Below are positions 1-8,410 of a stretch of 37,646 nt of DNA, piece after piece (within the stretch, counting starts at the first letter, position 1; each line of letters starts with the position of its first letter). This DNA is from Comamonadaceae bacterium. Its GTDB lineage: Bacteria > Pseudomonadota > Gammaproteobacteria > Burkholderiales > Burkholderiaceae_C. The notes beneath the pieces are model-generated. The model saw only the letters and a list, made by a program, of their open reading frames with translations, had not been told where the DNA came from and ran no database searches. A program made the translations under genes and the position numbers. Where the stretch lies: positions 1-37,646 of the forward strand of contig QZKF01000044.1 in assembly GCA_003599455.1 (NCBI GenBank), in the 5' to 3' direction.

Positions 1-3000
1 AAGCCCTCGAAGTGGGGAATCTCGCCGTGCTGGCGCAGCGCGCGGTTGCCCGCCAGGCGGCGCAGCAGCACGTAGAACACCGGCGTGAGGAACAGGCCGA
101 AGGCGGTCACGCCGATCATTCCGGCGAACACGGCCACGCCCATGGCCGAGCGCATCTCGGCGCCCGCGCCGGTGGCCAGCACCAGCGGCAGCACGCCCAT
201 AACGAAAGCCAGCGAGGTCATGAGGATGGGGCGCAGCCGCAGGCGGCTGGCTTCGATCGCGGCCTGCACCGGCGACCTGCCCGCAAACTCGAGCTCGCGC
301 GCGAACTCCACGATCAGGATCGCGTTCTTCGCCGACAGCCCCACCAGCACGATCAACCCGATCTGCGTGAACACGTTGTTGTCACCCCCGTCCAGCCACA
401 CGCCGGTCATGGCGGCGAGCAGGCCCATGGGCACGATCAGGATGATGGACAGCGGCAGCGTGAGGCTTTCGTACTGCGCGGCCAGCACCAGGAACACCAG
501 CAGGATCGCGAGCGGGAACACCCACAGCGCGGAGTTGCCGGCCAGGATTTCCTGGTAGGTGAGCTCGGTCCATTCGAAGCCGATGCCCTGCGGCAGCGTC
601 TCGGCGGCGATGCGCTCGATCGCGTCCTGCGCCTGGCCCGACGAGAAGCCGGGCGCGGGGCCGCCGTTGATGTCGGCCGAGAGGTAGCCGTTGTAGCGCA
701 TGGCGCGCTCGGGGCCGAAGCTGGAGTTCACCTTCATCAGCGCCGACAGCGGCACCATCTCGCCCGAGTTCGAGCGCACCTTGAGCAGGCCCACGTCTTC
801 GGCGCGCGCGCGGTAGGGCGCATCGGCCTGGGCGCGCACGCTGTAGGTGCGGCCGAACTGGTTGAAGTCGTTCACGTACAGGCTGCCGAGGTAGATCTGC
901 ATGGTGTCGAAGATGTCCGTCACCGGCACGCCGAGCTGGCGCGCCTTGGTGCGGTCGATGTCGGCGTAGAGCTGCGGCACATTGACCTGCCAGCTGGTGA
1001 ACATGCCGGCGAGCTCGGGTGTCTGGTAGGCCTTGGCCATGAAGGCCTTGACCGCCGCGTCCATCGCTTCGTAACCCAGCGAGGCCTTGTCTTCCAGCTG
1101 CAGCTTGAAGCCGCCCGTGGTGCCCAGGCCCGCCACCGGCGGCGGCGGGAACATCACGATGAAGGCGTCCTGGATGCTGCCGTAGGCCTGGTTCAGCTGG
1201 CCCGCGACGGCGCCGCCGCTCTGGTCGGCGCGCTGGCGCTCGGCAAAGGGCTTGAGCGTGGCGAACACGATGCCGGAGTTCGAGCTGTTGGTGAAGCCGT
1301 TGATCGACAGGCCGGGGAAGGCGATCGCGTCTTCCACGTTCGGGTTCTGCTTGGTGATCTCGCCCATGCGGTGGATCACCTCTTCGGTGCGGTCCAGCGT
1401 GGCGCCGTCGGGCAGCTGCGCGAAGCCGATCAGGTACTGCTTGTCCTGCGCGGGCACGAAGCCGCTGGGCACCGCCTTGAACAGGCCGAAGGTCACGCCG
1501 ACCAACGCGAGGTAGATCACCATCATCAGCGCCTTGCGCGAGATGACGCGCCGCACGCCGCCGCTGTAGGCCTCGGAGCCGCGGTGGAACAGGCGGTTGA
1601 AGCCGCGGAACAGCGGGCCGAAGACGCGGTCCATGCCGCGCGTGAGCGCGTCCCTGGGCGCGTCGTGGCCGCGCAGCAGCAGGGCCGCGAGCGCGGGCGA
1701 GAGCGTGAGCGAGTTGACCGCCGAGATCACGGTGGAGATCGCAATGGTGACCGCGAACTGCTTGTAGAACTGGCCGGTGAGGCCGCTGATGAAGGCCAGC
1801 GGCACGAACACCGCGACCAGCACCAGCGCGATCGCGATGATGGGCCCGGACACTTCCTTCATCGCGCGGTAGGTGGCGTCGCGCGGCGACAGGCCGGCCT
1901 CGATGTTGCGCTCCACGTTCTCCACCACCACGATGGCGTCGTCCACCACGATGCCGATCGCCAGCACGAGGCCGAACAGCGACAGCGCGTTGATCGAGAA
2001 GCCCAGCAGGTGCAGGACCGCGAAGGTGCCCACCACCGACACCGGCACCGCCAGCAGCGGGATGATGGAGGCGCGCCAGGTCTGCAGGAACACGATCACC
2101 ACCAGCACCACGAGCGCGATGGCTTCGAGCAGGGTGGTGATCACCGACTTGATCGAGGCGCGCACGAACTGCGTGGGGTCGTAGGCGATGCGGAATTCCA
2201 CGCCCTCGGGCATGTTCTTCTGCAGTTCGGCCATGGTGGCGCGCACCTGGGCCGAGATGTCGAGTGCGTTGGAGCCCGGTGCCTGGAACACGCCCATGCC
2301 GACGGCGGGCTTGTTGTTGAGCAGCGAGCGCAGCGAGTAGTCGGCCGCGCCCATCTCCAGCCGGGCGATGTCGCGCAGCCGGGTCACGGCGCCGTCGCCA
2401 CCGGTCTTGACGATGATGTCGCCGAACTCCTCTTCGGTCTGCAGGCGGCCCTGGGCGTTGATGGACAGCTGCATGTCCACACCCGGCAGGCCTGGCGAGG
2501 CGCCGACCACGCCGGCCGCGGCCTGCACGTTCTGGCCGCGGATCGCTGTGACCACGTCGCTGGCCGAGAGGCCGCGCTGCGCGACCTTCTGCGGGTCGAG
2601 CCAGACGCGCATCGAATAGTCACCACCACCGAAGATCTGCACCTGGCCCACGCCCTGGATGCGGGCGAGCCGGTCCTTGACGTTGAGCACCGCGTAGTTG
2701 CGCAGGTAGTTGATGTCGTAGCGGTCGTTGGGCGAAACCAGGTGCACCACCATCGTGATGTCGGGCGAACTCTTGACCGTGGTCACGCCCAGGCGGCGCA
2801 CTTCCTCGGGCAGGCGCGGCTCGGCCTGCGAGACGCGGTTCTGCACCAGCTGCTGGGCCTTGTCGGGGTCGGTGCCGAGCTTGAAGGTGACGGTGAGCGT
2901 CATCACGCCGTCGGTCGTGGCCTGGCTGCCCATGTAGAGCATGCCTTCGACGCCGTTGATGGATTCCTCCAGCGGCGTGGCCACGGTTTCGGCGATCACT

Positions 3001-3170
3001 TTCGGGTTGGCGCCCGGGTACTGGGCGCGCACCACCACCGAGGGCGGGGCCACCTCGGGGTACTCGGAGATCGGCAGGCCGCGCAGCGCGACCAGGCCGG
3101 CGATCAGGATCAGCAGCGAGAGCACGCCCGCGAAGATCGGCCGATCGATGAAGAATTTCGAGAGGTTCAT
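1..3170 (-). CDS. RND multidrug efflux permease, HAE1 family, CeoB/BpeF/MexF-like (C-terminus cut by window edge)
   Basis: Inner-membrane proton/drug antiporter of a tripartite efflux pump. The visible part is 1056 residues, which is almost complete because MexF-type pumps are about 1050-1060 residues. It opens with MNLSKFFIDRPIFAGVLS, the usual RND start and first membrane helix. The proton-relay residues are present: the Asp pair D410-D411 in the fourth membrane helix (GIVVDDAIVVVENVERN) and K948 in GLSAKNAILIVEFA, equivalent to AcrB D407/D408 and K940. The long periplasmic loops with QYLGSL/FGRTY-type segments are like MexF/OqxB rather than MexB. It lies 23 bp after the adaptor gene on the same strand, so the two are probably co-transcribed. 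The outer-membrane channel gene would be expected to the left of the window. Family assignment is firm; the drug spectrum is unknown. Confidence 0.95.
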   Translation of the reverse strand, partial: MNLSKFFIDRPIFAGVLSLLILIAGLVALRGLPISEYPEVAPPSVVVRAQYPGANPKVIAETVATPLEESINGVEGMLYMGSQATTDGVMTLTVTFKLGTDPDKAQQLVQNRVSQAEPRLPEEVRRLGVTTVKSSPDITMVVHLVSPNDRYDINYLRNYAVLNVKDRLARIQGVGQVQIFGGGDYSMRVWLDPQKVAQRGLSASDVVTAIRGQNVQAAAGVVGASPGLPGVDMQLSINAQGRLQTEEEFGDIIVKTGGDGAVTRLRDIARLEMGAADYSLRSLLNNKPAVGMGVFQAPGSNALDISAQVRATMAELQKNMPEGVEFRIAYDPTQFVRASIKSVITTLLEAIALVVLVVIVFLQTWRASIIPLLAVPVSVVGTFAVLHLLGFSINALSLFGLVLAIGIVVDDAIVVVENVERNIEAGLSPRDATYRAMKEVSGPIIAIALVLVAVFVPLAFISGLTGQFYKQFAVTIAISTVISAVNSLTLSPALAALLLRGHDAPRDALTRGMDRVFGPLFRGFNRLFHRGSEAYSGGVRRVISRKALMMVIYLALVGVTFGLFKAVPSGFVPAQDKQYLIGFAQLPDGATLDRTEEVIHRMGEITKQNPNVEDAIAFPGLSINGFTNSSNSGIVFATLKPFAERQRADQSGGAVAGQLNQAYGSIQDAFIVMFPPPPVAGLGTTGGFKLQLEDKASLGYEAMDAAVKAFMAKAYQTPELAGMFTSWQVNVPQLYADIDRTKARQLGVPVTDIFDTMQIYLGSLYVNDFNQFGRTYSVRAQADAPYRARAEDVGLLKVRSNSGEMVPLSALMKVNSSFGPERAMRYNGYLSADINGGPAPGFSSGQAQDAIERIAAETLPQGIGFEWTELTYQEILAGNSALWVFPLAILLVFLVLAAQYESLTLPLSIILIVPMGLLAAMTGVWLDGGDNNVFTQIGLIVLVGLSAKNAILIVEFARELEFAGRSPVQAAIEASRLRLRPILMTSLAFVMGVLPLVLATGAGAEMRSAMGVAVFAGMIGVTAFGLFLTPVFYVLLRRLAGNRALRQHGEIPHFEG

Positions 3171-3193
3171 GGTGTTCTCTTCAATCGCATGGC

Positions 3194-4405
3194 TCAGGAC
3201 TTGGCCACGGCCACCGCGGGGGTCTCGGCGCGCGCATTCATGGGCACGACCTGCGGTTGCACCACGTCACCGGGGCGCACGCGCTGCAGGCCGTTGACGA
3301 CGATGCGTTCGCCGGGTTTCAGGCCACTGAGCACGGTGCGCAGGCCATCGACGGGGGCGCCCAGCGTGACGGCGCGGTACTCGGTCTTGTCGCCCTCGCC
3401 CACCACCAGCACGTACTTCTTGTCCTGGTCGGTGCCGACGGCGCGCTCGCTCACCAGCAGGGTGCGCGCGGTCTGCGGCTGGCCCATGCGGATGCGCGCG
3501 AACTGCCCGGGCATCAGGCTGCCGTCCTTGTTGTCGAAGACGGCGCGCACACGCACCGTGCCGCTGCGCGGGTCGACCTGGTTGTCGATCAGCTGCAGCT
3601 GGCCGGCATACGGGGTGTCGCTCGTGGCCGAGGTGCCCATCTGCACGGGGATGCGCTCGACCGCCGGGCGGGCGCCGCCCGACAGGCCCTTGAGCGCGCC
3701 GGTCACGGTTTTTTCGTCGGCGTCGAAGCTGGCGTAGATCGGGCTGACCGAGACCAGGGTGGTGAGCACGGGCGCGCCCGGGCCGGCGGCGATCAGGTTG
3801 CCCACCGTCACTTCCAGCTTGCCGATGCGCCCGGCCACCGGGGCCCGCACCTGGGTGTAGCCCAGGCTCAGGCGCGTGGTCTGCAGCTGGGCCTGCGCGG
3901 CCTTGAGGTTGGCCTCGGCCTCGCGCAGCGCGTTCTCGCGGTCGTCCAGCTCGCGCTGGGCGATCGCCTTGTCGTCCCACAGGCGGCGCGCCCGGGCGTG
4001 CTCGTTGCTGGCGTGGGTCACGCGGGCCTGGGCCGCGACGGTCTGCGCCTCGGCGCGGGCCACCTCGGCTTCATAAGGCGCGGGGTCGATGGAGACCAGC
4101 AGATCGCCCTTGGCCACCAGCGCGCCTTCGCGGAAATGCGTGGCCTGCACCACCCCCGCAACGCGGGAGCGGATGTCCACGCGCTCGACCGCTTCCAGCC
4201 GGCCGGAGAACTCTTCCCAGGCTGCGATGTCGCTCTCGGTCACGGTGGCCACGGACACCGGCATGGGCGGTGGTGCACCCGCCGGCGCGCTGGCCCGGGC
4301 GACGCCGGCTTCCTGCACGAGTGCGATTCCCGCGAGGGTGACGGCGGCCAGGACGGCGGCGGTCGGCCACCAGAGGCGGCGCTTGAAAGTGGGCAGCTTG
4401 GACAT
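3194..4405 (-). CDS. RND efflux periplasmic adaptor (membrane fusion protein), CeoA/BpeE/MexE-like
   Basis: Periplasmic adaptor of 403 residues that links the RND permease to an outer-membrane channel. It has an N-terminal membrane anchor (about residues 10-30), followed by the barrel-sandwich/lipoyl half (SRVAGVVQATHFREGALVAKGDLLVSIDP). A helical hairpin rich in Ala, Glu, Arg and Gln comes next, then the second lipoyl half (YTQVRAPVAGRIGK), a beta-barrel (NQVDPRSGTVRVRAVFDN, LMPGQFARIRM) and a membrane-proximal end (LKPGERIVVNGLQRVRPGDVV). An AAAAAGGAA-like purine-rich ribosome site sits just before the ATG. Gene order is lipase-like, adaptor, permease. The MexE/OqxA-like subclass is inferred from its partner permease and locus order. 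Confidence 0.93.
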   Translation of the reverse strand: MSKLPTFKRRLWWPTAAVLAAVTLAGIALVQEAGVARASAPAGAPPPMPVSVATVTESDIAAWEEFSGRLEAVERVDIRSRVAGVVQATHFREGALVAKGDLLVSIDPAPYEAEVARAEAQTVAAQARVTHASNEHARARRLWDDKAIAQRELDDRENALREAEANLKAAQAQLQTTRLSLGYTQVRAPVAGRIGKLEVTVGNLIAAGPGAPVLTTLVSVSPIYASFDADEKTVTGALKGLSGGARPAVERIPVQMGTSATSDTPYAGQLQLIDNQVDPRSGTVRVRAVFDNKDGSLMPGQFARIRMGQPQTARTLLVSERAVGTDQDKKYVLVVGEGDKTEYRAVTLGAPVDGLRTVLSGLKPGERIVVNGLQRVRPGDVVQPQVVPMNARAETPAVAVAKS

Positions 4406-4495
4406 GGTTTTTCCTTTTTGAGGGCGAGCGGGGCCGCCCCCGGTGGATGACCGGGGTGGGCGTTTCTGGGGTGGAGGGAAAGGGGGCGGCGTCCG

Positions 4496-5350
4496 TCAGG
4501 ACGGCGGTGGTGGCGTCGCGGCCTGGAAGAAGGCGCGAAAGTGTTCGCGCACCTCGACGGCACACGGACATTCCTGGGCGGGCTGCTCGCTCAGCGAGTC
4601 GGGCCAGCCGGTGGTGGAGGGCAACACACCGCTGTGCACGGCGATGCCCGCGCCGCGCAGGCGCTCGGCGTAGGCCAGTGCCTCGTCGCGCATCGGGTCG
4701 TCGCCGCCGGTCAGGATCAGCGCCGGGGGCAGGCCGGCGAGGCGCTGCGCGCGGCCGGGCACGGCATAGGGGTGTTCGGCGTCCATCGGGCCGCGCAGGT
4801 ACTGCTGCCAGCCGTCCATCCATTTGCAGCCGGTGGCTTCGCCCATGGTCTGCCGCAGCGAGGCCGTGGCGTTGCACGGGTCCAGCATGGGCGCGACCAG
4901 GATCTGCCCGGCCAGTGGCGGGTGGGCGCGGTCGCGCGCCATCAGCGCCACCGCGGCGGCAAGGTTGCCACCGGCCTCTTCACCGGCGAGGAACAGCGGC
5001 GCGGTCGAACCGGCCAGCCGGGTGCGCTGCTTGTGCAGCCACTCCAGCGCCGCGTAACCGGCTTCCACCGCGTCGGGGAAACGGTGCGCGGGCGCCAGCG
5101 GGTAGGCCAGCGAGGCCACCACCGCGCCCGAGCTGGCCAGCAGCTCGGCCAGGCAGGCGCCGCTGTCCAGGTCGCCCGAGACGAAGGCGCCGCCGTGGAA
5201 GTGCAGCACCAGCGGCGCCGCGCCGCCGCGCGGCTTCCTGCCCCAGACGCGCAGCTCCAGCGGCGGCGTGCCCGGCACCCACAGGGTCTGTGCCGGCGCC
5301 AGCGGAGCGGAGGAAGAGGGAGTTGAAACCATGGACTGGACTATAGGCAT
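4496..5350 (-). CDS. Lipase-like alpha/beta-hydrolase of the efflux operon (LlpE-like), catalytic residues lost
   Basis: 284-residue protein of the hormone-sensitive-lipase/esterase fold. The oxyanion motif HGG is present at 52-54 (HFHGGAFVSGD) and the acid-turn GGDDPMRDEA at 215-223. The nucleophile elbow, normally GDSAGG, reads GEEAGG at 123-128, so Glu125 replaces the serine. The catalytic-His region (normally HGF) reads STTGWPDS near 245-252, with no histidine. It therefore looks like a pseudoenzyme. It lies between the LysR gene and the adaptor, as llpE does in the Burkholderia ceo and bpe efflux loci, where llpE is described as lipase-like. An in-frame ATG at 5332 is an alternative start, giving 278 residues. 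A 90-bp gap separates it from the adaptor gene. The role is unknown. Confidence 0.85.
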   Translation of the reverse strand: MPIVQSMVSTPSSSAPLAPAQTLWVPGTPPLELRVWGRKPRGGAAPLVLHFHGGAFVSGDLDSGACLAELLASSGAVVASLAYPLAPAHRFPDAVEAGYAALEWLHKQRTRLAGSTAPLFLAGEEAGGNLAAAVALMARDRAHPPLAGQILVAPMLDPCNATASLRQTMGEATGCKWMDGWQQYLRGPMDAEHPYAVPGRAQRLAGLPPALILTGGDDPMRDEALAYAERLRGAGIAVHSGVLPSTTGWPDSLSEQPAQECPCAVEVREHFRAFFQAATPPPPS

Positions 5351-5443
5351 ACCTTTTCTGCGGATAAAGCCACCTTCAACCAGTTGTCTGTTTCCATTGC
5401 GTGAACAATCCGGCCATAAAACAGCAGATCACGGAGTGAGGGC
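5351..5443. promoter_or_regulatory. Divergent promoter region of the efflux operon and its LysR regulator
   Basis: This 93-bp gap separates two divergent genes, the usual arrangement for LysR-controlled promoters. It contains the interrupted inverted repeat ATTG-N6-CAAT at 5396-5409, a plausible LysR-type binding core. It is AT-richer than its surroundings. No convincing -35/-10 pair was identified. Confidence 0.4.
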
Positions 5444-6361
5444 ATGGACCAGATTCAATCGATACGCGTGTTCGCGCGGGTGGTGGAGGCCGGCACCTTC
5501 ACCAAGGCGGCGGAGTCGCTGGACCTGCCCAAGGGCACGGTGACCAAGCTGGTGCAGCACCTCGAATCGCGCCTGAAGGTCAAGCTGCTCAACCGCACCA
5601 CGCGGCGCGTGACCGTCACGCCCGACGGCGCGGCCTACTACGAGCGCACGGTGCGTGTGCTCAACGACCTCGACGACATCGAGGCCAGCATGACCAACGC
5701 GCAGGCCAAGCCCAGCGGTCGCCTGCGCGTGGACGTGGGCACCTCGGTGGCGCAGCACATCATCATCCCTGCGCTGGCCGACTTCTACCGCCGCTTCCCC
5801 GACATCCAGCTCGACCTGGGCGTGACGGACCGCTCCATCGACCTGCTCGCGGACAACGTGGACTGCGTGATCCGTGGCGGTGAGCTGCTGGACCAGTCGC
5901 TGGTGGCGCGGCGCGTGGCCAACGTGCCGCTGATCGCCGTCGCCTCGCCCGCCTACCTTCAGGCGCACGGCACGCCCACGCACCCCGAGCAGCTGGAGAG
6001 CGAACACACCACGGTGAACTACTTCTCCACCCGCAACGGGCGGCCGTTCCCCAACGAGTTCGAGAAGGACGGCCAGACGCTGGAGATTTCAGGCCGCTAC
6101 AAGCTCTCGGTGAACGAGAGCAACGCGATGACCGCGGCGGTGCTCGCGGGCCTGGGCGTGGCGCAGATCGGCGCCTTCACCGCGGAGCCGCTGATCGAGC
6201 GCGGCGAGCTGGTGCAGGTGCTGCCCGACTGGACCTGCACCAGCATCCCGCTCTACGTGGTGTATCCGCCGAACCGGCACCTCAGCGCGAAGGTGCGGGC
6301 CTTCGTGGAATGGGTCGCGGACCTGTTCTCGAAGCACCCGCAGATGTCGACCAGGGCCTGA
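5444..6361 (+). CDS. LysR-family regulator of the RND pump (CeoR/BpeT/MexT-like position)
   Basis: 305-residue LysR-type transcription regulator. The N-terminal winged helix-turn-helix spans about residues 1-60 (FARVVEAGTFTKAAESLDLPKGTVTKLVQHLE, then KLLNRTTRRVTVTPDG). The C-terminal effector-binding domain contains PSGRLRVDVGTSVAQHIIIP and the GGELLDQSLVARRV segment. It belongs to the CrgA-like LysR subgroup, judged from the SGRLRVD and NVDCVIRGG motifs. It is transcribed away from the lipase-like/adaptor/permease genes, so control of that operon is the natural inference. It ends 3 bp before the stop of the convergent acyl-CoA ligase. The effector cannot be read from sequence. Salicylate induction is reported for the Burkholderia ceo system but is not shown here. 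Confidence 0.93.
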   Translation: MDQIQSIRVFARVVEAGTFTKAAESLDLPKGTVTKLVQHLESRLKVKLLNRTTRRVTVTPDGAAYYERTVRVLNDLDDIEASMTNAQAKPSGRLRVDVGTSVAQHIIIPALADFYRRFPDIQLDLGVTDRSIDLLADNVDCVIRGGELLDQSLVARRVANVPLIAVASPAYLQAHGTPTHPEQLESEHTTVNYFSTRNGRPFPNEFEKDGQTLEISGRYKLSVNESNAMTAAVLAGLGVAQIGAFTAEPLIERGELVQVLPDWTCTSIPLYVVYPPNRHLSAKVRAFVEWVADLFSKHPQMSTRA

Positions 6362-6364
6362 GCC

Positions 6365-8104
6365 TCAGGTGGCGCCCTGCGTCTTCGCGGATTCCTGCTC
6401 CTGCAGCAGGCGCCACATCACCTTGCCGCTGCCGCTCTTGGGCAGCGCGGTGACGAACGCGACCGAGCGCGGGCACTTGTAGACCGCCATGTGCTCGCGG
6501 CACCAGTCCAGGATGTCCTGCTCGCTGGTGCTGCCGCGGGCCGATTCGCGCAGCACCACCACCGCCTTCACGCTCTCGCCGCGGTAGGCGTCGGTGGTGG
6601 CGATCACGCAGGCCTCGGCGATCGCCGGGTGCTTGAACATCAGCGCCTCGACCTCGGCCGGCCAGACCTTGAAACCGCTCGCGTTGATCATGCGTTTCAG
6701 GCGGTCGGTGATGAAGAAGTAGCCTTCCTCGTCCACGCGGCCCAGGTCGCCCGAACGGAAGAAGCGCTTGCCTTCGAATGTGATGAAGGCGGCCTCGGTG
6801 GCCTCGGGGCGCTTCCAGTAGCCGTCGAACACCTCGGGGCCGTGGATGATGATCTCGCCGGCTTCGCCCTGCGGCATTTCCTCCAGGCTGATCGGGTCCA
6901 CCACGCGCGCCTCGGTGCTCATGAAGGGAATGCCCAGGCACTGCTGCTTGGGGTGGTCGGGCGGGTTGTTGTGCGAGGGCGCGGCGGTCTCGGTCAGGCC
7001 GTAGCCTTCGGAATAGCGCAGGCCGAACTGCTCGAGCAGGCGCTGCGCCACCGCCTGCGGCATGGCCGCGCCGCCACCGCCGATGAGCACCAGGCTGGAG
7101 AGGTCGTACTGGTCGAAGCTCGGGCTGGCCAGCAGGTCGATCACCATGGTCGGGATGTTGGTCCAGTGCGTGACGCGCCAGCGCGAGATCAGCCGCCCGG
7201 CCAGCTCGCGGTCCCAGCGCGGCATCACCACCATGGTGGCGCCCATGTAGATGCTCGCGTGCATCACCACCGCCATGCCGGTGATGTGGAACATGGGCAC
7301 CACCAGCAGGCCCACGTTTTCCGGCGTGCTGTTGCTCCACAGGCCGCTGGCCACCGCGTTGTGCATGATGGTGCGGTGCGGGTGCATGCAGCCCTTGGGC
7401 AGGCCGGTGGTGCCACTGGTGTAGGGCAGCACGGCCAGGTCGTCGGGGCCGCGGTTGTGCGCGGGCGCGCTGCCGGTGCAGGCCAGTGCGCCGGCCCAGT
7501 CGCTCACCGTGCCACCGGGCGGCGCGGGCGTGGCGTGGCGCGCGCCCAGCCAGTCGAGCCAGGCCGGCGGTATCTCGGCCTGCGGGCCGATGGTGTCGCT
7601 GTAGTGCGAGACCACCAGGTGGCGCAGGCGCTCGCCCTCGGGCACCTCGGCGTTGGCCTTGAGCAGTTCGCCGGCCAGGTCGGCCGCGGCAATGGCCACG
7701 CGCGCATCGGGGTCGGTGATGTAGTGCTTGAGCTCCTCGGCGCGGTTCATCGGGTTGACCGGCACCACCACCGCGTTGGCGCGCAGGATCGCGAAATGCG
7801 CCACCACCCACTGCGGGCAGTTCTGCATCAGCAGGATCACGCGGTCGCCGTCCTGCACGCCCTGCTGCCGCAGGTGGGCCGCGAGGCGCTCGGCCTGGTC
7901 GTGCAGCTCGCGGTAAGTGATCACGCGGTCGAAGAACACCAGCGCGGGCTTGTCGGGGTAGCGCAGCGCGCTCACCGCGAGGTTGTGCCAGAGCGAGGTG
8001 GCCGGCGGCGTGATGCGGTGCGGCAGGCGTTTGGGCCAGACACGGTGGTGCGCGTGGGGGTCGGGCGCGGTGGTCCCGCCCGCGCTCGGGGTGCTGCTGC
8101 TCAT
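6365..8104 (-). CDS. AMP-dependent fatty-acyl-CoA ligase (ANL superfamily)
   Basis: 579-residue adenylate-forming enzyme that activates a carboxylic acid with ATP and CoA. The P-loop-like motif YTSGTTGLPKG lies near residue 230, the A5 motif is EGYGLTETA, and the A7/A8 region is FFRSGDLGRVDEEGYFFITDRLKRMINASGFKVWPAEVE. The C-terminal catalytic lysine motif is LPKSGSGKVMWRLL. The overall pattern is of medium- to long-chain fatty acyl-CoA ligases; an aromatic acid substrate is not excluded. I chose the ATG at 8104 because GGAGAC lies seven bases upstream. The open frame continues to 9577, but only as an antisense shadow of the aap genes. It is a single gene, convergent with the LysR gene and divergent from the amino-acid transporter operon. 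Confidence 0.92.
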   Translation of the reverse strand: MSSSTPSAGGTTAPDPHAHHRVWPKRLPHRITPPATSLWHNLAVSALRYPDKPALVFFDRVITYRELHDQAERLAAHLRQQGVQDGDRVILLMQNCPQWVVAHFAILRANAVVVPVNPMNRAEELKHYITDPDARVAIAAADLAGELLKANAEVPEGERLRHLVVSHYSDTIGPQAEIPPAWLDWLGARHATPAPPGGTVSDWAGALACTGSAPAHNRGPDDLAVLPYTSGTTGLPKGCMHPHRTIMHNAVASGLWSNSTPENVGLLVVPMFHITGMAVVMHASIYMGATMVVMPRWDRELAGRLISRWRVTHWTNIPTMVIDLLASPSFDQYDLSSLVLIGGGGAAMPQAVAQRLLEQFGLRYSEGYGLTETAAPSHNNPPDHPKQQCLGIPFMSTEARVVDPISLEEMPQGEAGEIIIHGPEVFDGYWKRPEATEAAFITFEGKRFFRSGDLGRVDEEGYFFITDRLKRMINASGFKVWPAEVEALMFKHPAIAEACVIATTDAYRGESVKAVVVLRESARGSTSEQDILDWCREHMAVYKCPRSVAFVTALPKSGSGKVMWRLLQEQESAKTQGAT

Positions 8105-8124
8105 CGCTTGTCTCCAGGGGTGCG

Positions 8125-8172
8125 TTGTTGTCGAACAAGCATACGGGCCGGCTTCCACCGCGGTAAACCGCG
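8125..8172. promoter_or_regulatory. Two short palindromes upstream of the acyl-CoA ligase start (candidate operators)
   Basis: The inverted repeat TTGTT-GTCG-AACAA (8125-8138) begins about 20 bp upstream of the ligase ATG. CGCGGT-AA-ACCGCG (8159-8172) lies further upstream. Both sit in the divergent ligase/aapJ region, and the second lies 29 bp before the sigma-54-like element. They could bind a regulator of either gene, but none is identified. Confidence 0.3.
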
Positions 8173-8200
8173 TTTGTCGCGCGAGAGACCGCCCCCGCGG

Positions 8201-8216
8201 TGGCACGGAATCTGCA
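8201..8216 (+). promoter_or_regulatory. Sigma-54 (RpoN) -24/-12 promoter of the aap operon
   Basis: TGGCACGGAATCTGCA matches the RpoN consensus TGGCACG-N4-TTGCA with one mismatch. The invariant GG and GC are spaced by exactly ten bases. It points towards aapJ, giving a predicted transcript start near 8227 and a leader of about 185 nt. RpoN control fits a nitrogen-regulated amino-acid importer. No enhancer site was securely found. Confidence 0.6.
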
Positions 8217-8302
8217 ACGTGGTACGGGCCGGTGGCCGTGCATGGGCGAAGCACGATAGTGTCATGAGCAATTTGCATGGCTCTCCCACGTAAACCCCGA
8301 TC

Positions 8303-8322
8303 CCCCGCGCAAAAACGCGGGG
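8303..8322 (+). other. Leader hairpin 1 upstream of aapJ
   Basis: CCCCGCG and CGCGGGG form a perfect 7-bp stem around a 6-nt loop (CAAAAA). It lies downstream of the predicted sigma-54 start, so it would be in the aapJ leader RNA. No T-run follows. It could also be the tail of another element. Confidence 0.45.
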
Positions 8323-8341
8323 CTACATTCGGTGGCGGTCG

Positions 8342-8370
8342 CGGGCATGCACCCAACAGGTGCATGCCCG
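8342..8370 (+). other. Leader hairpin 2 upstream of aapJ, 12-bp perfect stem
   Basis: CGGGCATGCACC and GGTGCATGCCCG form a perfect 12-bp stem with loop CAACA, ending 40 nt before the aapJ ATG. It is too perfect to be ordinary background. It may be a regulator-binding palindrome or an RNA element controlling the operon. Confidence 0.55.
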
Positions 8371-8410
8371 GCCCGGCAGATTCCCTTTCAAACACCAACG
8401 GAGAGACCCG

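Noticed and set aside
12..3737. A 1241-codon plus-strand open frame rich in His, Arg, Gln and Asp
   Set aside because: It is antisense to the RND permease and adaptor genes, whose protein families are clear. The composition is what a high-GC gene gives when read in the opposite frame.
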